A DNA stretch of 36,289 nt from CAZQEZ01 sp964592475 (GTDB lineage: Bacteria > Bacteroidota > Bacteroidia > Cytophagales > Cyclobacteriaceae). The position numbers and the translations under genes were made by a program. This document shows, piece after piece, positions 22,656 through 31,504 of this stretch. Each line of letters opens with the position of its first letter. Within the stretch, counting starts at the first letter, position 1. Location: contig CAZQEZ010000032.1 in the NCBI GenBank assembly GCA_964592475.1, forward strand, positions 1 to 36,289, read 5' to 3'. The notes under the pieces are model-generated. The model was not told the origin of the DNA. It ran no database searches and saw only the letters and a program-made list of their open reading frames with translations.

Positions 22656-24224
22656 CTATTGTTGTTTAAATTGAGGTGCTTTCCGGTGCTTAGTGGCTTG
22701 CTCATAAGCGTAAGCAATTGCAATTAATTCCGGTTCACTCCAGGCTTTTCCAAAAATGGACATACCTACCGGCAAATCTTCTACAAATCCCATGGGTACA
22801 GTGATATTGGGATAACCAGCCCAAGCTGCCGGTGAGGAACTCCCCAGCTGGAAGCTATCCCCGTTAGTGTGATCGGTAAGCCAGGCAGGGCTGCCGGTAG
22901 GGGAGATTATAGCATCAAGGTTATGCTCATCCATTACATTGTCTATTCCTTCTTCACGGCTTCCTTGCATCAGTTTAGCAAGTTCCTCCTGATATTCTTC
23001 ATTACTTAAATCAATATCTCTGGCCATTTCCAGATACCTTTGGTTATAAAATGAAAGTTCAATTGAATCATTTTTATTAAAAGCTATCAATTCATCTATG
23101 TTTTTGATCGCTGCTTCTGCACCCAGACTGGCAAAGTAAGCATTCAATCCTTCACGATACTCGTAAAGCATTGTTTGAAAAGAGTGACTTCCTGTGCCTT
23201 GCGGATTGATATTTTCAAGATCAATAATTTCAGCACCCTTACTTTTAAATACCTCAATAGCTTTAAACATAAGCGTGTCAACTTTGTAGTTCTGACCTAA
23301 AGGAGCTTTGAAAAAACCTATCCGCTTTCCTTGTAGTCCGTTTTCATTTAAAAATTGGGTGTAATCCTGATAAAATTTTCCCTGGCTATCTATTGTTTTT
23401 TCATCTGCAGAATCTACACCTGCCATTGCTCCTAAACCAACCGCCGCATCTGTTACCGTGCGAGCCATGGGGCCTGGTGTGTCTTGTGTAAATGAAATAG
23501 GAATTACTCCACTTCGGCTTATCAAACCTACGGTAGGCTTTATACCAACGATGCCATTGGCATGGGAGGGGCACACGATAGAGCCATTGGTTTCGGTGCC
23601 AATGGCAAGCATGGCCAGGTTTGCCGATACTGCCGCACCCGATCCGGCACTGGAGCCGCAAGGGTTTCGAGTCAAAACATAAGGGTTTTTTGTTTGTCCA
23701 CCTACTCCACTCCAACCACTGCTTGACATTTGACCTCTAAAGTTGGCCCATTCGCTCAGGTTAGCCTTGGCAATAATTACGGCACCAGCCTCTCTTAGCT
23801 TTTGTATTAAAAAAGCATCTTGCTTGGAGTAGCTTTCTGCCAAAGCCCTGGAGCCAGCAGTTGTAGGCATTTTGTCATGAGTATCGATATTATCTTTCAC
23901 TACCACCGGAATTCCATGCAAGGGACCCAATATATTTCCTTTTTGCCTTGCTGAATCTAACGCTTTAGCAATCTCCAAGGCATCAGGATTTATAGTGATT
24001 ATGGAATTGATTGCCGGACCATCGTTATCAATCAACCTGGTTCTTTGCAAGTAGATATTAATAACCTCTTCTACCGTAAAATCTCCATTGTTATATCCTT
24101 TTTGCAATTGTGCAATAGTGTATTCTTCAAAAGGGAAGTCTTCTGTTGCTAAGGTTTTGTTGTCGGTTTGCCGACAGGCGAATACTATAAAAAGTAGGAA
24201 TAATAAACTATTAATCTTTTTCAT
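22656..24224 (-). CDS. amidase-signature lipoprotein
   Basis: This 522-residue enzyme has a lipoprotein signal (SLLFLLFIVFAC, C17) followed by an amidase-signature domain. The Ser-cisSer-Lys triad is visible: K110 in PVVVKDNID, S191/S192 in NPCGSSAGSG, and S215 in GTETNGSIVCPS. GIVGIKPTVG and DTPGPMARTV complete the signature. Unlike GatA it is envelope-attached, and no gatB or gatC is nearby, so it is not the transamidosome subunit. It probably hydrolyses small amides or peptides outside the cytoplasm; the substrate is unknown. It appears monocistronic. Confidence 0.9.
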   Translation of the reverse strand: MKKINSLLFLLFIVFACRQTDNKTLATEDFPFEEYTIAQLQKGYNNGDFTVEEVINIYLQRTRLIDNDGPAINSIITINPDALEIAKALDSARQKGNILGPLHGIPVVVKDNIDTHDKMPTTAGSRALAESYSKQDAFLIQKLREAGAVIIAKANLSEWANFRGQMSSSGWSGVGGQTKNPYVLTRNPCGSSAGSGAAVSANLAMLAIGTETNGSIVCPSHANGIVGIKPTVGLISRSGVIPISFTQDTPGPMARTVTDAAVGLGAMAGVDSADEKTIDSQGKFYQDYTQFLNENGLQGKRIGFFKAPLGQNYKVDTLMFKAIEVFKSKGAEIIDLENINPQGTGSHSFQTMLYEYREGLNAYFASLGAEAAIKNIDELIAFNKNDSIELSFYNQRYLEMARDIDLSNEEYQEELAKLMQGSREEGIDNVMDEHNLDAIISPTGSPAWLTDHTNGDSFQLGSSSPAAWAGYPNITVPMGFVEDLPVGMSIFGKAWSEPELIAIAYAYEQATKHRKAPQFKQQ

Positions 24225-24276
24225 TAAAATTTAAATTATTTTTAATCAGATGTCACTAATTCTAATAAAGTAATAA

Positions 24277-24284
24277 CAAATATA
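24277..24284 (-). promoter_or_regulatory. -7 promoter box of the amidase gene
   Basis: On the minus strand this reads TATATTTG, an exact TAnnTTTG. It is 52 bases before the ATG at 24224, which suits a short leader. Confidence 0.5.
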
Positions 24285-24288
24285 CTTA

Positions 24289-24309
24289 TTTACCTTTTAC
24301 TAAGGTAAA
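24289..24309. repeat. inverted repeat next to the amidase promoter
   Basis: TTTACCTT (24289-24296) and AAGGTAAA (24302-24309) form a perfect 8-bp inverted repeat with a 5-base spacer. It lies just upstream of the amidase -7 box, over its -33 region, and 38 bases after the end of the DUF4230 gene. It could be an operator or a terminator. Confidence 0.4.
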
Positions 24310-24346
24310 AAGAAGCAGCTTTGGATAGCTATTTAGACTCAGTAAA

Positions 24347-26329
24347 TTATTCGTTGTTCAATTTTTGATTGATTCCTTTTTTGAAATTTTGCAAATCATC
24401 TGCATCCGGTATGGCATTCACAATCCAATCCCATGATTTGGACAGTACACTTTTATCCTGATAACGGCTGAACTTGTTAAGCATTAGCTGTTCGCAGGCC
24501 GTTATTTCTTTGGCTTGTATCTTTGCTGGTGATTCGCAAAGGTTAAATTTTGAACTAAGTTCCCTGTTATTTATACTATCCTGAATTGCCAGGCTTTCTA
24601 TGTCCGGCTCATTTAGAGGCATGCAATAATATAAGGTGTCAAATTGAGGATAAAACAAGCTGTCAGTCAAATAAGTGATTTGAAAATTAGCCTTATTTAT
24701 AAAAAGATCAATCATCCTGTCCTCGTACTTTTTATAAAGTGAGTCTACAACAGCTTCATTTTCCCGGCTAATGCTAATTGAATGTGCTACCCTGGGAGCC
24801 AAATTATCAGTCTGTAGGGCATTAATAAAATAATTATACTCCGTGGTAAAATTTAAACTGTCATACCAGTACTTTAAATCGGGGTTTATAGATGATGATG
24901 TAAAATTATAACCACTATCAGCTTTGCTCAATATTTTTTGCCTTAATGTTGCCACTCTTTCATATTCATGATTATTTAGTATGGAATCATTGGCCAATTC
25001 AGTGTATTTGCTGGCATAATAATTAAATCTTGTATAATAATTACTTTGATAGGGCATGCCATTGACTTGTTTTAGCAGTGATGACAACTGTTTTTTTCTT
25101 TTCTTTATATAATTTTCAGAAAGCTGGTCTAAGGGTAAGTTTTTTAAAGAATCAATTTTTCTAATTTCAAGAAGGGTTAAAGAATCGATCAAAAGGGCTT
25201 CGGGATAAGTAATGATGTCATCTGCCATCATTTGTGAAAATACAATGGTGATATCATCTTTTAAAAATTTAACAATTTGTATTTCATGTCCGGTTATTAA
25301 ACTAAAAAAAGTTTTAAGCGCTTCCTCACCATTTTTTAAGGCCTGTTCTAATATTTTTGCCTGTAGAGCATTGTTTTCTAATTTCTGAATGCAATATTTC
25401 TTTACCAATTTAGCATCTTCAAAATCGGCATTTCCCGAATAGGATATTATTTGAAAACCTGGTATTTCTCGCTCCGGAATAAACCATGGATTGATATCAA
25501 CATCTATTATACTTGGCTGTATTCCGTTGATATAGATGGCAGCTCTCTCTTTATCATAAAAAATATTGTTTTGATTTAAATTTCGAAAATCGAAACCGGC
25601 TTTTACCCAGCCTCTGCCCAGCATAACTATTTGCTCATTTCTTTCTGATCTTAGCTTTTCAGTTTCGTTTTGCTGATAATAAAAAGATTCAAATTTACTG
25701 GCAAAGGCAAATCCATCTCGCAAATAAGCATCAAATTGGCTGCTATTAAGTCTTAATTCATTTTGTACCAATTCGCTATAAAGTTCAAAGAGAACTTTTT
25801 TCTTCTGGCTATCCCTTAATTTGCTTACGTTGTTAATGTTTCTATCAAATTTTTCACGGCCAATAAAAGTAACTACGTAATTAAATAAAGTGTCGGAAGC
25901 GATATCAGGAAAAAGTTGTTCAAATTTTAGCGAGATGTTGCGCCGGTTCAAATTTCGCTTGTAAAGGTTGGTATTAGTCACTGTTGGAGGCGGATCTTTA
26001 TCCTTTCTTTTTAAGGTGTCGATGCCGTAAAGCTCCAACAGTGCAAACTTTATTTCTGAAAGCAATTCATTGCCTCTATCTTCCAGGGCACTTTCTTTTA
26101 AAATTTGCAGCTCTGTTTCTTCCAGTGAGGCAATGACTTCACCATAATACTCTGCAGTAACTAACTGCCCAATATCTCTAATGCCGGACACTATATTGGC
26201 AGTATTTTGTAGCTTTACTCCACCACCAAAAATATTGAATGGATTCCATAAAAAAACTATGACTACCAAACCAGTTATGATCAAGATATCGAAGATAATG
26301 CCGCCGTATTTTTTAATAAATCTTAGCAT
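24347..26329 (-). CDS. large membrane-anchored DUF4230-related protein
   Basis: The 660-residue protein has one N-terminal membrane helix (about 11-29, IIFDILIITGLVVIVFLWN). The start of a DUF4230 domain (NIVSGIRDIGQLVTAEYYGE, ~45-64) follows. Its second half appears only at ~233-350 (MLGRGWVKAGFDFRNL, DVDINPWFIPE), after a charged helical insert of ~160 residues. The remaining ~300 residues are predicted helical and match nothing I know. The bulk should be outside the inner membrane if oriented as DUF4230 proteins usually are. It is the last gene of the five-gene operon, 3 bases after the small DUF4230 gene. Function unknown. Confidence 0.7.
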   Translation of the reverse strand: MLRFIKKYGGIIFDILIITGLVVIVFLWNPFNIFGGGVKLQNTANIVSGIRDIGQLVTAEYYGEVIASLEETELQILKESALEDRGNELLSEIKFALLELYGIDTLKRKDKDPPPTVTNTNLYKRNLNRRNISLKFEQLFPDIASDTLFNYVVTFIGREKFDRNINNVSKLRDSQKKKVLFELYSELVQNELRLNSSQFDAYLRDGFAFASKFESFYYQQNETEKLRSERNEQIVMLGRGWVKAGFDFRNLNQNNIFYDKERAAIYINGIQPSIIDVDINPWFIPEREIPGFQIISYSGNADFEDAKLVKKYCIQKLENNALQAKILEQALKNGEEALKTFFSLITGHEIQIVKFLKDDITIVFSQMMADDIITYPEALLIDSLTLLEIRKIDSLKNLPLDQLSENYIKKRKKQLSSLLKQVNGMPYQSNYYTRFNYYASKYTELANDSILNNHEYERVATLRQKILSKADSGYNFTSSSINPDLKYWYDSLNFTTEYNYFINALQTDNLAPRVAHSISISRENEAVVDSLYKKYEDRMIDLFINKANFQITYLTDSLFYPQFDTLYYCMPLNEPDIESLAIQDSINNRELSSKFNLCESPAKIQAKEITACEQLMLNKFSRYQDKSVLSKSWDWIVNAIPDADDLQNFKKGINQKLNNE

Positions 26330-26332
26330 ATT

Positions 26333-26920
26333 TTACTCTTCCAGGTTTACTTCGTCTATAAACAATTCATCACTTTTAAAGTTGATATACACTTCCCGGT
26401 ATCCCAGGTTACGCAGTAGCCCTCCCAATAAAGTAATAGTTCTCTGTTGAGTAGCTTTTACCAAACCCATGTATTTCAAGTTATTCCTCACGTCTATTTC
26501 TGCCATTTGAAATAGTTTTTCCTGATCTTCAAGGTTTAAAATATTAAGAAACTTCCGGGTGTCTGTTATTTGATCGTCAATTCTAAATTCCTCCGGTGGA
26601 TAGGAAAAATTAATTACTTCTACTGATGGTAAGTTCACTGATATACTATTGCCTTCGATAATAATATCTTCTTTCTTTAGTTTTTGAAGATCAATTCCTG
26701 TTTTTATCACTACTTTAGAATATGCCAAAAAGCGAGCTTCATTTAATTTGATAAACCAGGCCAAGCGTTTGGTCTTGGTGCCATGTACAATTTTATCGAT
26801 AGTAAATTCAGTAGTAGCCAGATCAGAGGCTTGTTGAATTTTACCCACTACTAATCCTCGCTGCTCATTTTGGCAGGCATTACAAATCAATACTATTAAT
26901 ACGATGCGAAGAAATTTCAT
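26333..26920 (-). CDS. DUF4230 lipoprotein
   Basis: This 195-residue protein has a short lipoprotein signal (FLRIVLIVLICNAC, C16) and a compact DUF4230 domain. SDLATTEFTIDKIVHG comes near the start, then VVIKTGIDLQKLKKEDIIIE, SISVNLPSVEVINFSYPPEE and a helical end with TITLLGGLLRNLGYREVYINF. The family is found in envelope proteins and has no established biochemical role. Its stop is 3 bases before the start of the large DUF4230 protein, and the amidase-domain gene ends 9 bases before its own start, so it sits in the middle of a tight operon. The paired large and small DUF4230 proteins may interact. Confidence 0.78.
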   Translation of the reverse strand: MKFLRIVLIVLICNACQNEQRGLVVGKIQQASDLATTEFTIDKIVHGTKTKRLAWFIKLNEARFLAYSKVVIKTGIDLQKLKKEDIIIEGNSISVNLPSVEVINFSYPPEEFRIDDQITDTRKFLNILNLEDQEKLFQMAEIDVRNNLKYMGLVKATQQRTITLLGGLLRNLGYREVYINFKSDELFIDEVNLEE

Positions 26921-26929
26921 TTTTATAAT

Positions 26930-28585
26930 TTATGCTATGAATACTGGATCATTTTGATAGTAAATTTCTTTGATAGCATTGAACAGGCAATTGGCAATTC
27001 TTTGTTGACCACCTTCAGAAATTAAAAACTCAGCTTCTTTTCGATTATCAAAGAATAAATTTTCTACTAAAAATGCAGGTCCTCGCGTATTTTTCAACAC
27101 GTAAAAATTACGCTCTTTGTCCAACTCGTCTCTCGATTCTACCCGGAAAGGATAATCAGGAAATGATTTTTTATACCACCTGGCAGTAATGCCAGCCAAT
27201 TCATCACTTTTAGTTTCACCCACACTCGTAAATATTTCAAATCCTTTTGCCGTAGAGCCTTTTCCTTTAATTGAGGTAGAAACAGCATTACTATGAATGG
27301 ATAAAAAGTAAGTTTTTTGGTTTTCAGTAAAAATTTCATTGGCCTTTTTTATGCGTTCTGACAAAGACATATCTTGGGCCACGCTCACCGTAAGGTCATG
27401 ATAGGGTATGTTTTCGCATTGCAAAAGCTGGATAAGTTTAGCGCCTATTTCCCGGTTAATTACACCTTCATAAATGGTAAATCCTTCCTTGTCGCCATCT
27501 GCTTCAAAGGTGTACTTCTTTTTATCGCCGGTAGTGTATTTGCCATTAATAATTCCCCCGTGTCCGGCATCTATTACCGGTATCCATTTCCCTTTTTTTG
27601 TAAATGCGCCTTCAGATTGCGATAAAATTCTTTTACTTATAGAGGTGGCATGCAATATATTAGAGGTTTTGATATTTTCAGTATCAAAATCCATTTCATC
27701 CCGGTCCAGGTGGAGGTTGTTAATTTCCACATCATCTTCACTATCTATTGATTCCTGTTCATTTTCCGTTGCAGTTTTCCGGTTTTTACTTTTATTGCCA
27801 TAATAGGTGCTAGAGGGCCATCTTTTAGATAAATATCGCAATGAGTGATCGCCAAAGTAGAAAGCAATCATCATTAAAAACGCGGTTTTGAAAAATTCAT
27901 AATGGTCCCAGAAGAAAGCTGATTCTTCTACGTAAGTATCCATGCCCATGCTGATTACTATCATGGCTATAGCGCCAAATAGTAAAGTAAAAGCGATCAT
28001 GCCCCGTACTGTTCCTTGTGGTAATCCAAAAGTTTGCCCGTGATAGGGGTTTTTATCGGGTCTTTTTAGTTGCTGAGGGTCTACATATTCACCTTTTCGT
28101 TTTCTTTCTGCGGCTTCAAATATTTTGTTCCAGTCTTTATCGGTAAGGCCATAATTAATGTTGTAAAAATAAACTGACCAAAGAAAATATCGAAGAAAGG
28201 CAGTAGTCCAGATAATAATGATGATAAGCCCAACTGCATGATAGATTGAACCATTTTCATCGGTATAAATTAAAAAACCTCCTACTATACCCAGTAGCAA
28301 AAGTAGGATTGAAATGAAGTTCATTCCATTGAAAAAGACTTTTTGATAGGGGTTTTTGGCTTTTTCTTCTTGTTGGCCTTCGCGGGTAAATTTTTTATAC
28401 CAATAATGTACTCCCCAGAAAGACAAACCGATCAATGTAGCCACAATTAAAATATCTACCCCGAGGTATTTTGGAAAAGTGATACCCACTATGGTGCTCA
28501 CCACCACCAATAAGATAACCGCCACAATCCATATTTTTAAGGCACGTTTCAAGAAGTTTTTATCCGAATCTTTTTCTTTTTCCAT
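26930..28585 (-). CDS. six-TM membrane protein with C-terminal Amidase_3 (N-acetylmuramoyl-L-alanine amidase) domain
   Basis: The N-terminal 250 residues contain six hydrophobic segments (about 18-37, 43-62, 88-107, 114-138, 195-213, 231-248). A charged linker rich in acidic residues follows (~265-320), then a zinc amidase domain. The Amidase_3 ligands are present: H342 (DAGHGG), E373 (YEGVINREI) and H431 (SIHSNA), with the catalytic glutamate E508 (LVENLFFDN). The family cleaves the amide between MurNAc and the peptide stem. With a basic N-terminus and six helices, the catalytic domain is predicted cytoplasmic, which is odd for a peptidoglycan enzyme. If there is one fewer or one more helix, it would be periplasmic. 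It lies 10 bases after the DUF5675 gene. Confidence 0.85.
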   Translation of the reverse strand: MEKEKDSDKNFLKRALKIWIVAVILLVVVSTIVGITFPKYLGVDILIVATLIGLSFWGVHYWYKKFTREGQQEEKAKNPYQKVFFNGMNFISILLLLLGIVGGFLIYTDENGSIYHAVGLIIIIIWTTAFLRYFLWSVYFYNINYGLTDKDWNKIFEAAERKRKGEYVDPQQLKRPDKNPYHGQTFGLPQGTVRGMIAFTLLFGAIAMIVISMGMDTYVEESAFFWDHYEFFKTAFLMMIAFYFGDHSLRYLSKRWPSSTYYGNKSKNRKTATENEQESIDSEDDVEINNLHLDRDEMDFDTENIKTSNILHATSISKRILSQSEGAFTKKGKWIPVIDAGHGGIINGKYTTGDKKKYTFEADGDKEGFTIYEGVINREIGAKLIQLLQCENIPYHDLTVSVAQDMSLSERIKKANEIFTENQKTYFLSIHSNAVSTSIKGKGSTAKGFEIFTSVGETKSDELAGITARWYKKSFPDYPFRVESRDELDKERNFYVLKNTRGPAFLVENLFFDNRKEAEFLISEGGQQRIANCLFNAIKEIYYQNDPVFIA

Positions 28586-28595
28586 AGTATTTTAA

Positions 28596-29429
28596 TTAAG
28601 CATTGATTGTTTTCTTTTTAAAGTTGATTTTTTCAAGCCAGCTTTCATCCAGTATTTTGATGCGAAAATTGTAACCATTCCCTTTATCTCGCTTAAATTG
28701 CTTATATAATTTTTCAAAAGTTAGCCTGGATTGGGTGATCATTTTGGTTGCATTAAAGGCATTTACTGTTCCAGCTACCAATATACACCCTTCGGTATGT
28801 TCATGGGTGCTGCCATTGTGAATGTACACACCTGTATAGTTGGGGATGTTTTTAATTTCGATATGATATTTAAACCAAGGCCTTGTTTCCCGATATTTCA
28901 AAGTGAGTGGTGTGTCATATTTTAAAAAATCAACCTCATAAACACCGCCCGGTATGCGGGTTTCACCTGGTATTTTTTCCTGGTGGTAGGTATCTTCTAA
29001 GGTGTAGCAAAAAAATTTATGATCATAAAATAATAGACCAAGCGTTGATTCCCCATCATCTACATAGCGAATAATAGTAATGGTAATGCCATCAAAAGGT
29101 AGTGCTGCATCAGTTTGACTTTCTGCGAGGTTGCTTTCTATCTGATTTATTTTTTGCTTCAGTAATTTATTTTCAGCCGAGAGTTGGCGATTCTTCCGAA
29201 TGGTATCAGTGGTTGATTGCTTTAGCTCATCCGGCTTATTTTTATTTAGTGAAACCTTTCCAATTTGCTCCCTGATAAAATCTGCTATGTTCTTAAATAA
29301 TGCCACTATAGCTCCCAGCAAGCCAACTATCCAAAGCCATATTTCTGTTAAAATATTAGGATTGGTAATCAAAAAGAGGGCGGTTAAAACAATAACCGTG
29401 ATTATAATTATAGTTAACAATCTATTCAT
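28596..29429 (-). CDS. membrane-anchored DUF5675 protein
   Basis: The protein (277 aa) has two N-terminal membrane helices (4-22 and ~28-46), a coiled coil (~75-103, with QLSAENKLLKQKINQIE) and a C-terminal DUF5675 domain. The domain shows RYVDDGESTLGLL, CYTLEDTYHQEKIPGETRIP and YIHNGSTHEHTEGCILV with H204 and C215. The H...GC arrangement recalls the L,D-transpeptidase (YkuD) active site; DUF5675 is often seen in phage and secretion-related loci. Positive charges after the second helix suggest a cytoplasmic catalytic side. It is the second gene of the five-gene operon. Confidence 0.78.
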   Translation of the reverse strand: MNRLLTIIIITVIVLTALFLITNPNILTEIWLWIVGLLGAIVALFKNIADFIREQIGKVSLNKNKPDELKQSTTDTIRKNRQLSAENKLLKQKINQIESNLAESQTDAALPFDGITITIIRYVDDGESTLGLLFYDHKFFCYTLEDTYHQEKIPGETRIPGGVYEVDFLKYDTPLTLKYRETRPWFKYHIEIKNIPNYTGVYIHNGSTHEHTEGCILVAGTVNAFNATKMITQSRLTFEKLYKQFKRDKGNGYNFRIKILDESWLEKINFKKKTINA

Positions 29430-29479
29430 TAAAACAAGTATTGAAATCTTTAAAAAATAAAAATATCTCTATAAGTAGG

Positions 29480-30136
29480 TTATACTGCATCAGCAAAAAT
29501 TGCCTCCCCTTTAGTAAGCCAAGAAAAACCAAATGCCCACAATAACCAAAAAGTTATGTTCAATTGATAGTAAACCTCATCAAGTAATGCAGACAATAAG
29601 GGAACTGCCAATATACTACTGATCATAATAATCGCACAAATTCTATAAATCCTGCGGATTTTACTAGGGCTAGGATTTTGTTGGTTTGACTTCGTGAACA
29701 AAAAATAGGAAAAATAAGCCAAAATAATGAAAAATACGGCTGCACTGAACAAGTGCACAGTTTCCTGCACTGAATTTGTAGAAGAGACGGGTATAAATGC
29801 AATTAAAAACGCGAAAAAGCCTGCCAATCCGGACAAAATGTTATCCTTTTTTTCATAGCCTTTGTAGGTAAGCAAAAATACCCCTACAGCTACCAATATA
29901 CCAACAAATAAATTCCGCATTGGGGTATAGTAATAACTGCTGATAGCGTCTTGAAAGATACCTATTGAATTGGTAAGTATAGCCAACCCAATTACTAAAA
30001 TAACCGGCAGTCCTATGCCAAGAATACCGATGTATTTCCGTAAGGTTAAATAATTTATCACCAATTTTCTGCTTGTTTTATTTGTTGGTGAAGTCTTGCT
30101 GACAGGATCGGGTTTGTAGGTTGCCGTTTTATTCAT
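29480..30136 (-). CDS. polytopic membrane protein, DUF998-like
   Basis: The 218-residue protein has a polar, basic N-terminus (~30 residues, rich in K, T and S) and about six hydrophobic segments. The conserved stretch LRKYIGILGIGLPVIL, DAISSYYYTPMRNLFVGILVAVGVFLLTYKGYEKKDN occurs in a widespread group of small membrane proteins of unknown function. It is the first gene of the minus-strand operon, 50 bases before the DUF5675 gene. A near-palindrome lies 24 bases upstream of its start. No transport or enzymatic motif was recognised. Confidence 0.65.
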   Translation of the reverse strand: MNKTATYKPDPVSKTSPTNKTSRKLVINYLTLRKYIGILGIGLPVILVIGLAILTNSIGIFQDAISSYYYTPMRNLFVGILVAVGVFLLTYKGYEKKDNILSGLAGFFAFLIAFIPVSSTNSVQETVHLFSAAVFFIILAYFSYFLFTKSNQQNPSPSKIRRIYRICAIIMISSILAVPLLSALLDEVYYQLNITFWLLWAFGFSWLTKGEAIFADAV

Positions 30137-30159
30137 TCAATCAATTAGGGTTTATTTAA

Positions 30160-30180
30160 ATTTGCTAAGCTTATGCAAAT
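30160..30180. promoter_or_regulatory. near-perfect 21-bp palindrome upstream of the five-gene operon
   Basis: ATTTGC (30160-30165) and GCAAAT (30175-30180) flank the self-complementary octamer TAAGCTTA plus one extra T. Its position, 24 bases before the ATG at 30136 and beside a possible -7 box, makes it a candidate operator. Confidence 0.4.
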
Positions 30181-30378
30181 CCAGTAAAACGACATGAGTA
30201 ATATTTTTACTATTGGGTTTTCCTTAAATTAAAAGTATGAGAAAAAGTAAGTAAAAGAAATATGACAATGCCAACTGGTTTGAAAGCCAAATAATATGTA
30301 AATTAATTTCTTTATTATTTTAATGTCAATCCCCCTAAAACAGGATTTTTATGGTTTTGTGCTCGTTTCTGCTTTTGT

Positions 30379-30429
30379 AAAAAAAACCTCCTTAATTTCT
30401 CGTTTTAAGAGAATCCAAGAAGGTTTTAT
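30379..30429 (-). terminator. strong terminator of the nfeD-floA operon
   Basis: Read on the minus strand, AAAACCTTCTT and TTCTC pair with GAGAA and AAGGAGGTTTT around a short A/T loop, followed by a T8 tract. It begins 25 bases after the floA stop. Confidence 0.75.
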
Positions 30430-30453
30430 TCAGTGTTTTAAAACCTAGAATAA

Positions 30454-31446
30454 CTAATCAGGCTTATTTTGATCTTTACCCGATTTGTCTTCTGGTTCCG
30501 AAATAGAATTTCTCATATCGGTGTCGGCCTGTATGTTTCGCATGCGATAGTAATCCATAATGCCTAAATTGCCACCTCGGAAAGCTTCGGCAATCGCTTT
30601 TGGTACTTCTGCTTCGGCTTGAATCACATTGGCACGAGCTTCCTGCGACTTGGCTTTCATTTCCTGCTCAGAAGCAACCGCCATAGCACGGCGTTCTTCG
30701 GCTTTAGCTTCCGCTACTTTCAAGTCGGCATTGGCCTGATCAATTTGAAGTTTGGCGCCTATGTTAGCTCCTACATCCACATCAGCTATATCTATAGAAA
30801 GAATTTCAAAAGCAGTACCAGCATCCAATCCCCGCTGCAGCACAAGCTTTGATATTTTGTCCGGGTTTTCAAGTACATCTTTATGAGATTTTGCCGAACC
30901 AATTGAAGTCACGATACCTTCACCTACCCTGGCCAAAATAGTGTCTTCACCAGCACCACCTACCAGTTGCTGTATGTTGGCTCTTACTGTTACTCTTGCT
31001 TTAGCAATCAATTGAATACCATCAGCGGCCACAGCGGCTACATTTGGGGTATTGATCACTTTCGGGTTTACTGATATTTGTACTGCTTCAAATACATCCC
31101 TACCAGCCAGGTCAATGGCCGTTGCTTTTTTAAAGTCGAGGGTTATATTTGCCTTATCAGCAGAAATGAGTGCTCGTATTACATTTCCTACATTTCCACC
31201 TGCCAGATAGTGAGTTTCCAATTCGTTAGGAGTAACCTGCAGTCCGGCTTTTTCCGCTGTAATCAATGATTCCACAATTGTTCCGGGAGGCACCTTTCTT
31301 ATACGCATGAAAGCTAATTGAAAAAGGCCAACTCTTACGCCAGACACCTGAGCTTGTATCCAAAGCGGAATTGGAATAAAATACAAAATAAGAATAAGCA
31401 GGATAATTATAACAAATACACCTACTAGTAATAATATACCATCCAT
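30454..31446 (-). CDS. floA: flotillin-like protein FloA
   Basis: This 330-residue protein has one N-terminal membrane hairpin (LLLVGVFVIIILLILILYFIP), then an SPFH-like region (RIRKVPPGTIVESLITAEKAG, HYLAGGNVGNVIRALISADKA) and a long alanine/glutamate-rich coiled coil (QANADLKVAEAKAEERRAMA to AEAEVPKAIAEAFR), ending with NLGIMDYYRM. This is the FloA/UPF0365 family. FloA organises membrane microdomains and affects fluidity and signalling complexes. It is next to nfeD, its usual partner, 58 bases downstream in the same operon. Confidence 0.95.
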   Translation of the reverse strand: MDGILLLVGVFVIIILLILILYFIPIPLWIQAQVSGVRVGLFQLAFMRIRKVPPGTIVESLITAEKAGLQVTPNELETHYLAGGNVGNVIRALISADKANITLDFKKATAIDLAGRDVFEAVQISVNPKVINTPNVAAVAADGIQLIAKARVTVRANIQQLVGGAGEDTILARVGEGIVTSIGSAKSHKDVLENPDKISKLVLQRGLDAGTAFEILSIDIADVDVGANIGAKLQIDQANADLKVAEAKAEERRAMAVASEQEMKAKSQEARANVIQAEAEVPKAIAEAFRGGNLGIMDYYRMRNIQADTDMRNSISEPEDKSGKDQNKPD

Positions 31447-31504
31447 AAGTTTTTAGTTAATTTAAAATTTCGACATTTATTTATAGTATTTTGTGAAGTA
31501 AATT

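Larger units (their letters stand above)
30137..30453. other. 317-base non-coding region between the membrane operon and floA
   Basis: It holds a 21-bp near-palindrome at 30160-30180, just in front of the membrane operon, and the strong minus-strand terminator of floA at 30379-30429. The rest is AT-rich with no convincing ORF. TGGATTTG on the minus strand near 30180 is one mismatch from a -7 box. Confidence 0.5.

Noticed and set aside
26930..29429. Prophage lysis cassette
   Set aside because: Amidase and DUF5675 domains are found in phages, but there are no phage structural, replication or integrase genes, no att-like repeats, and the neighbours are chromosomal housekeeping genes.
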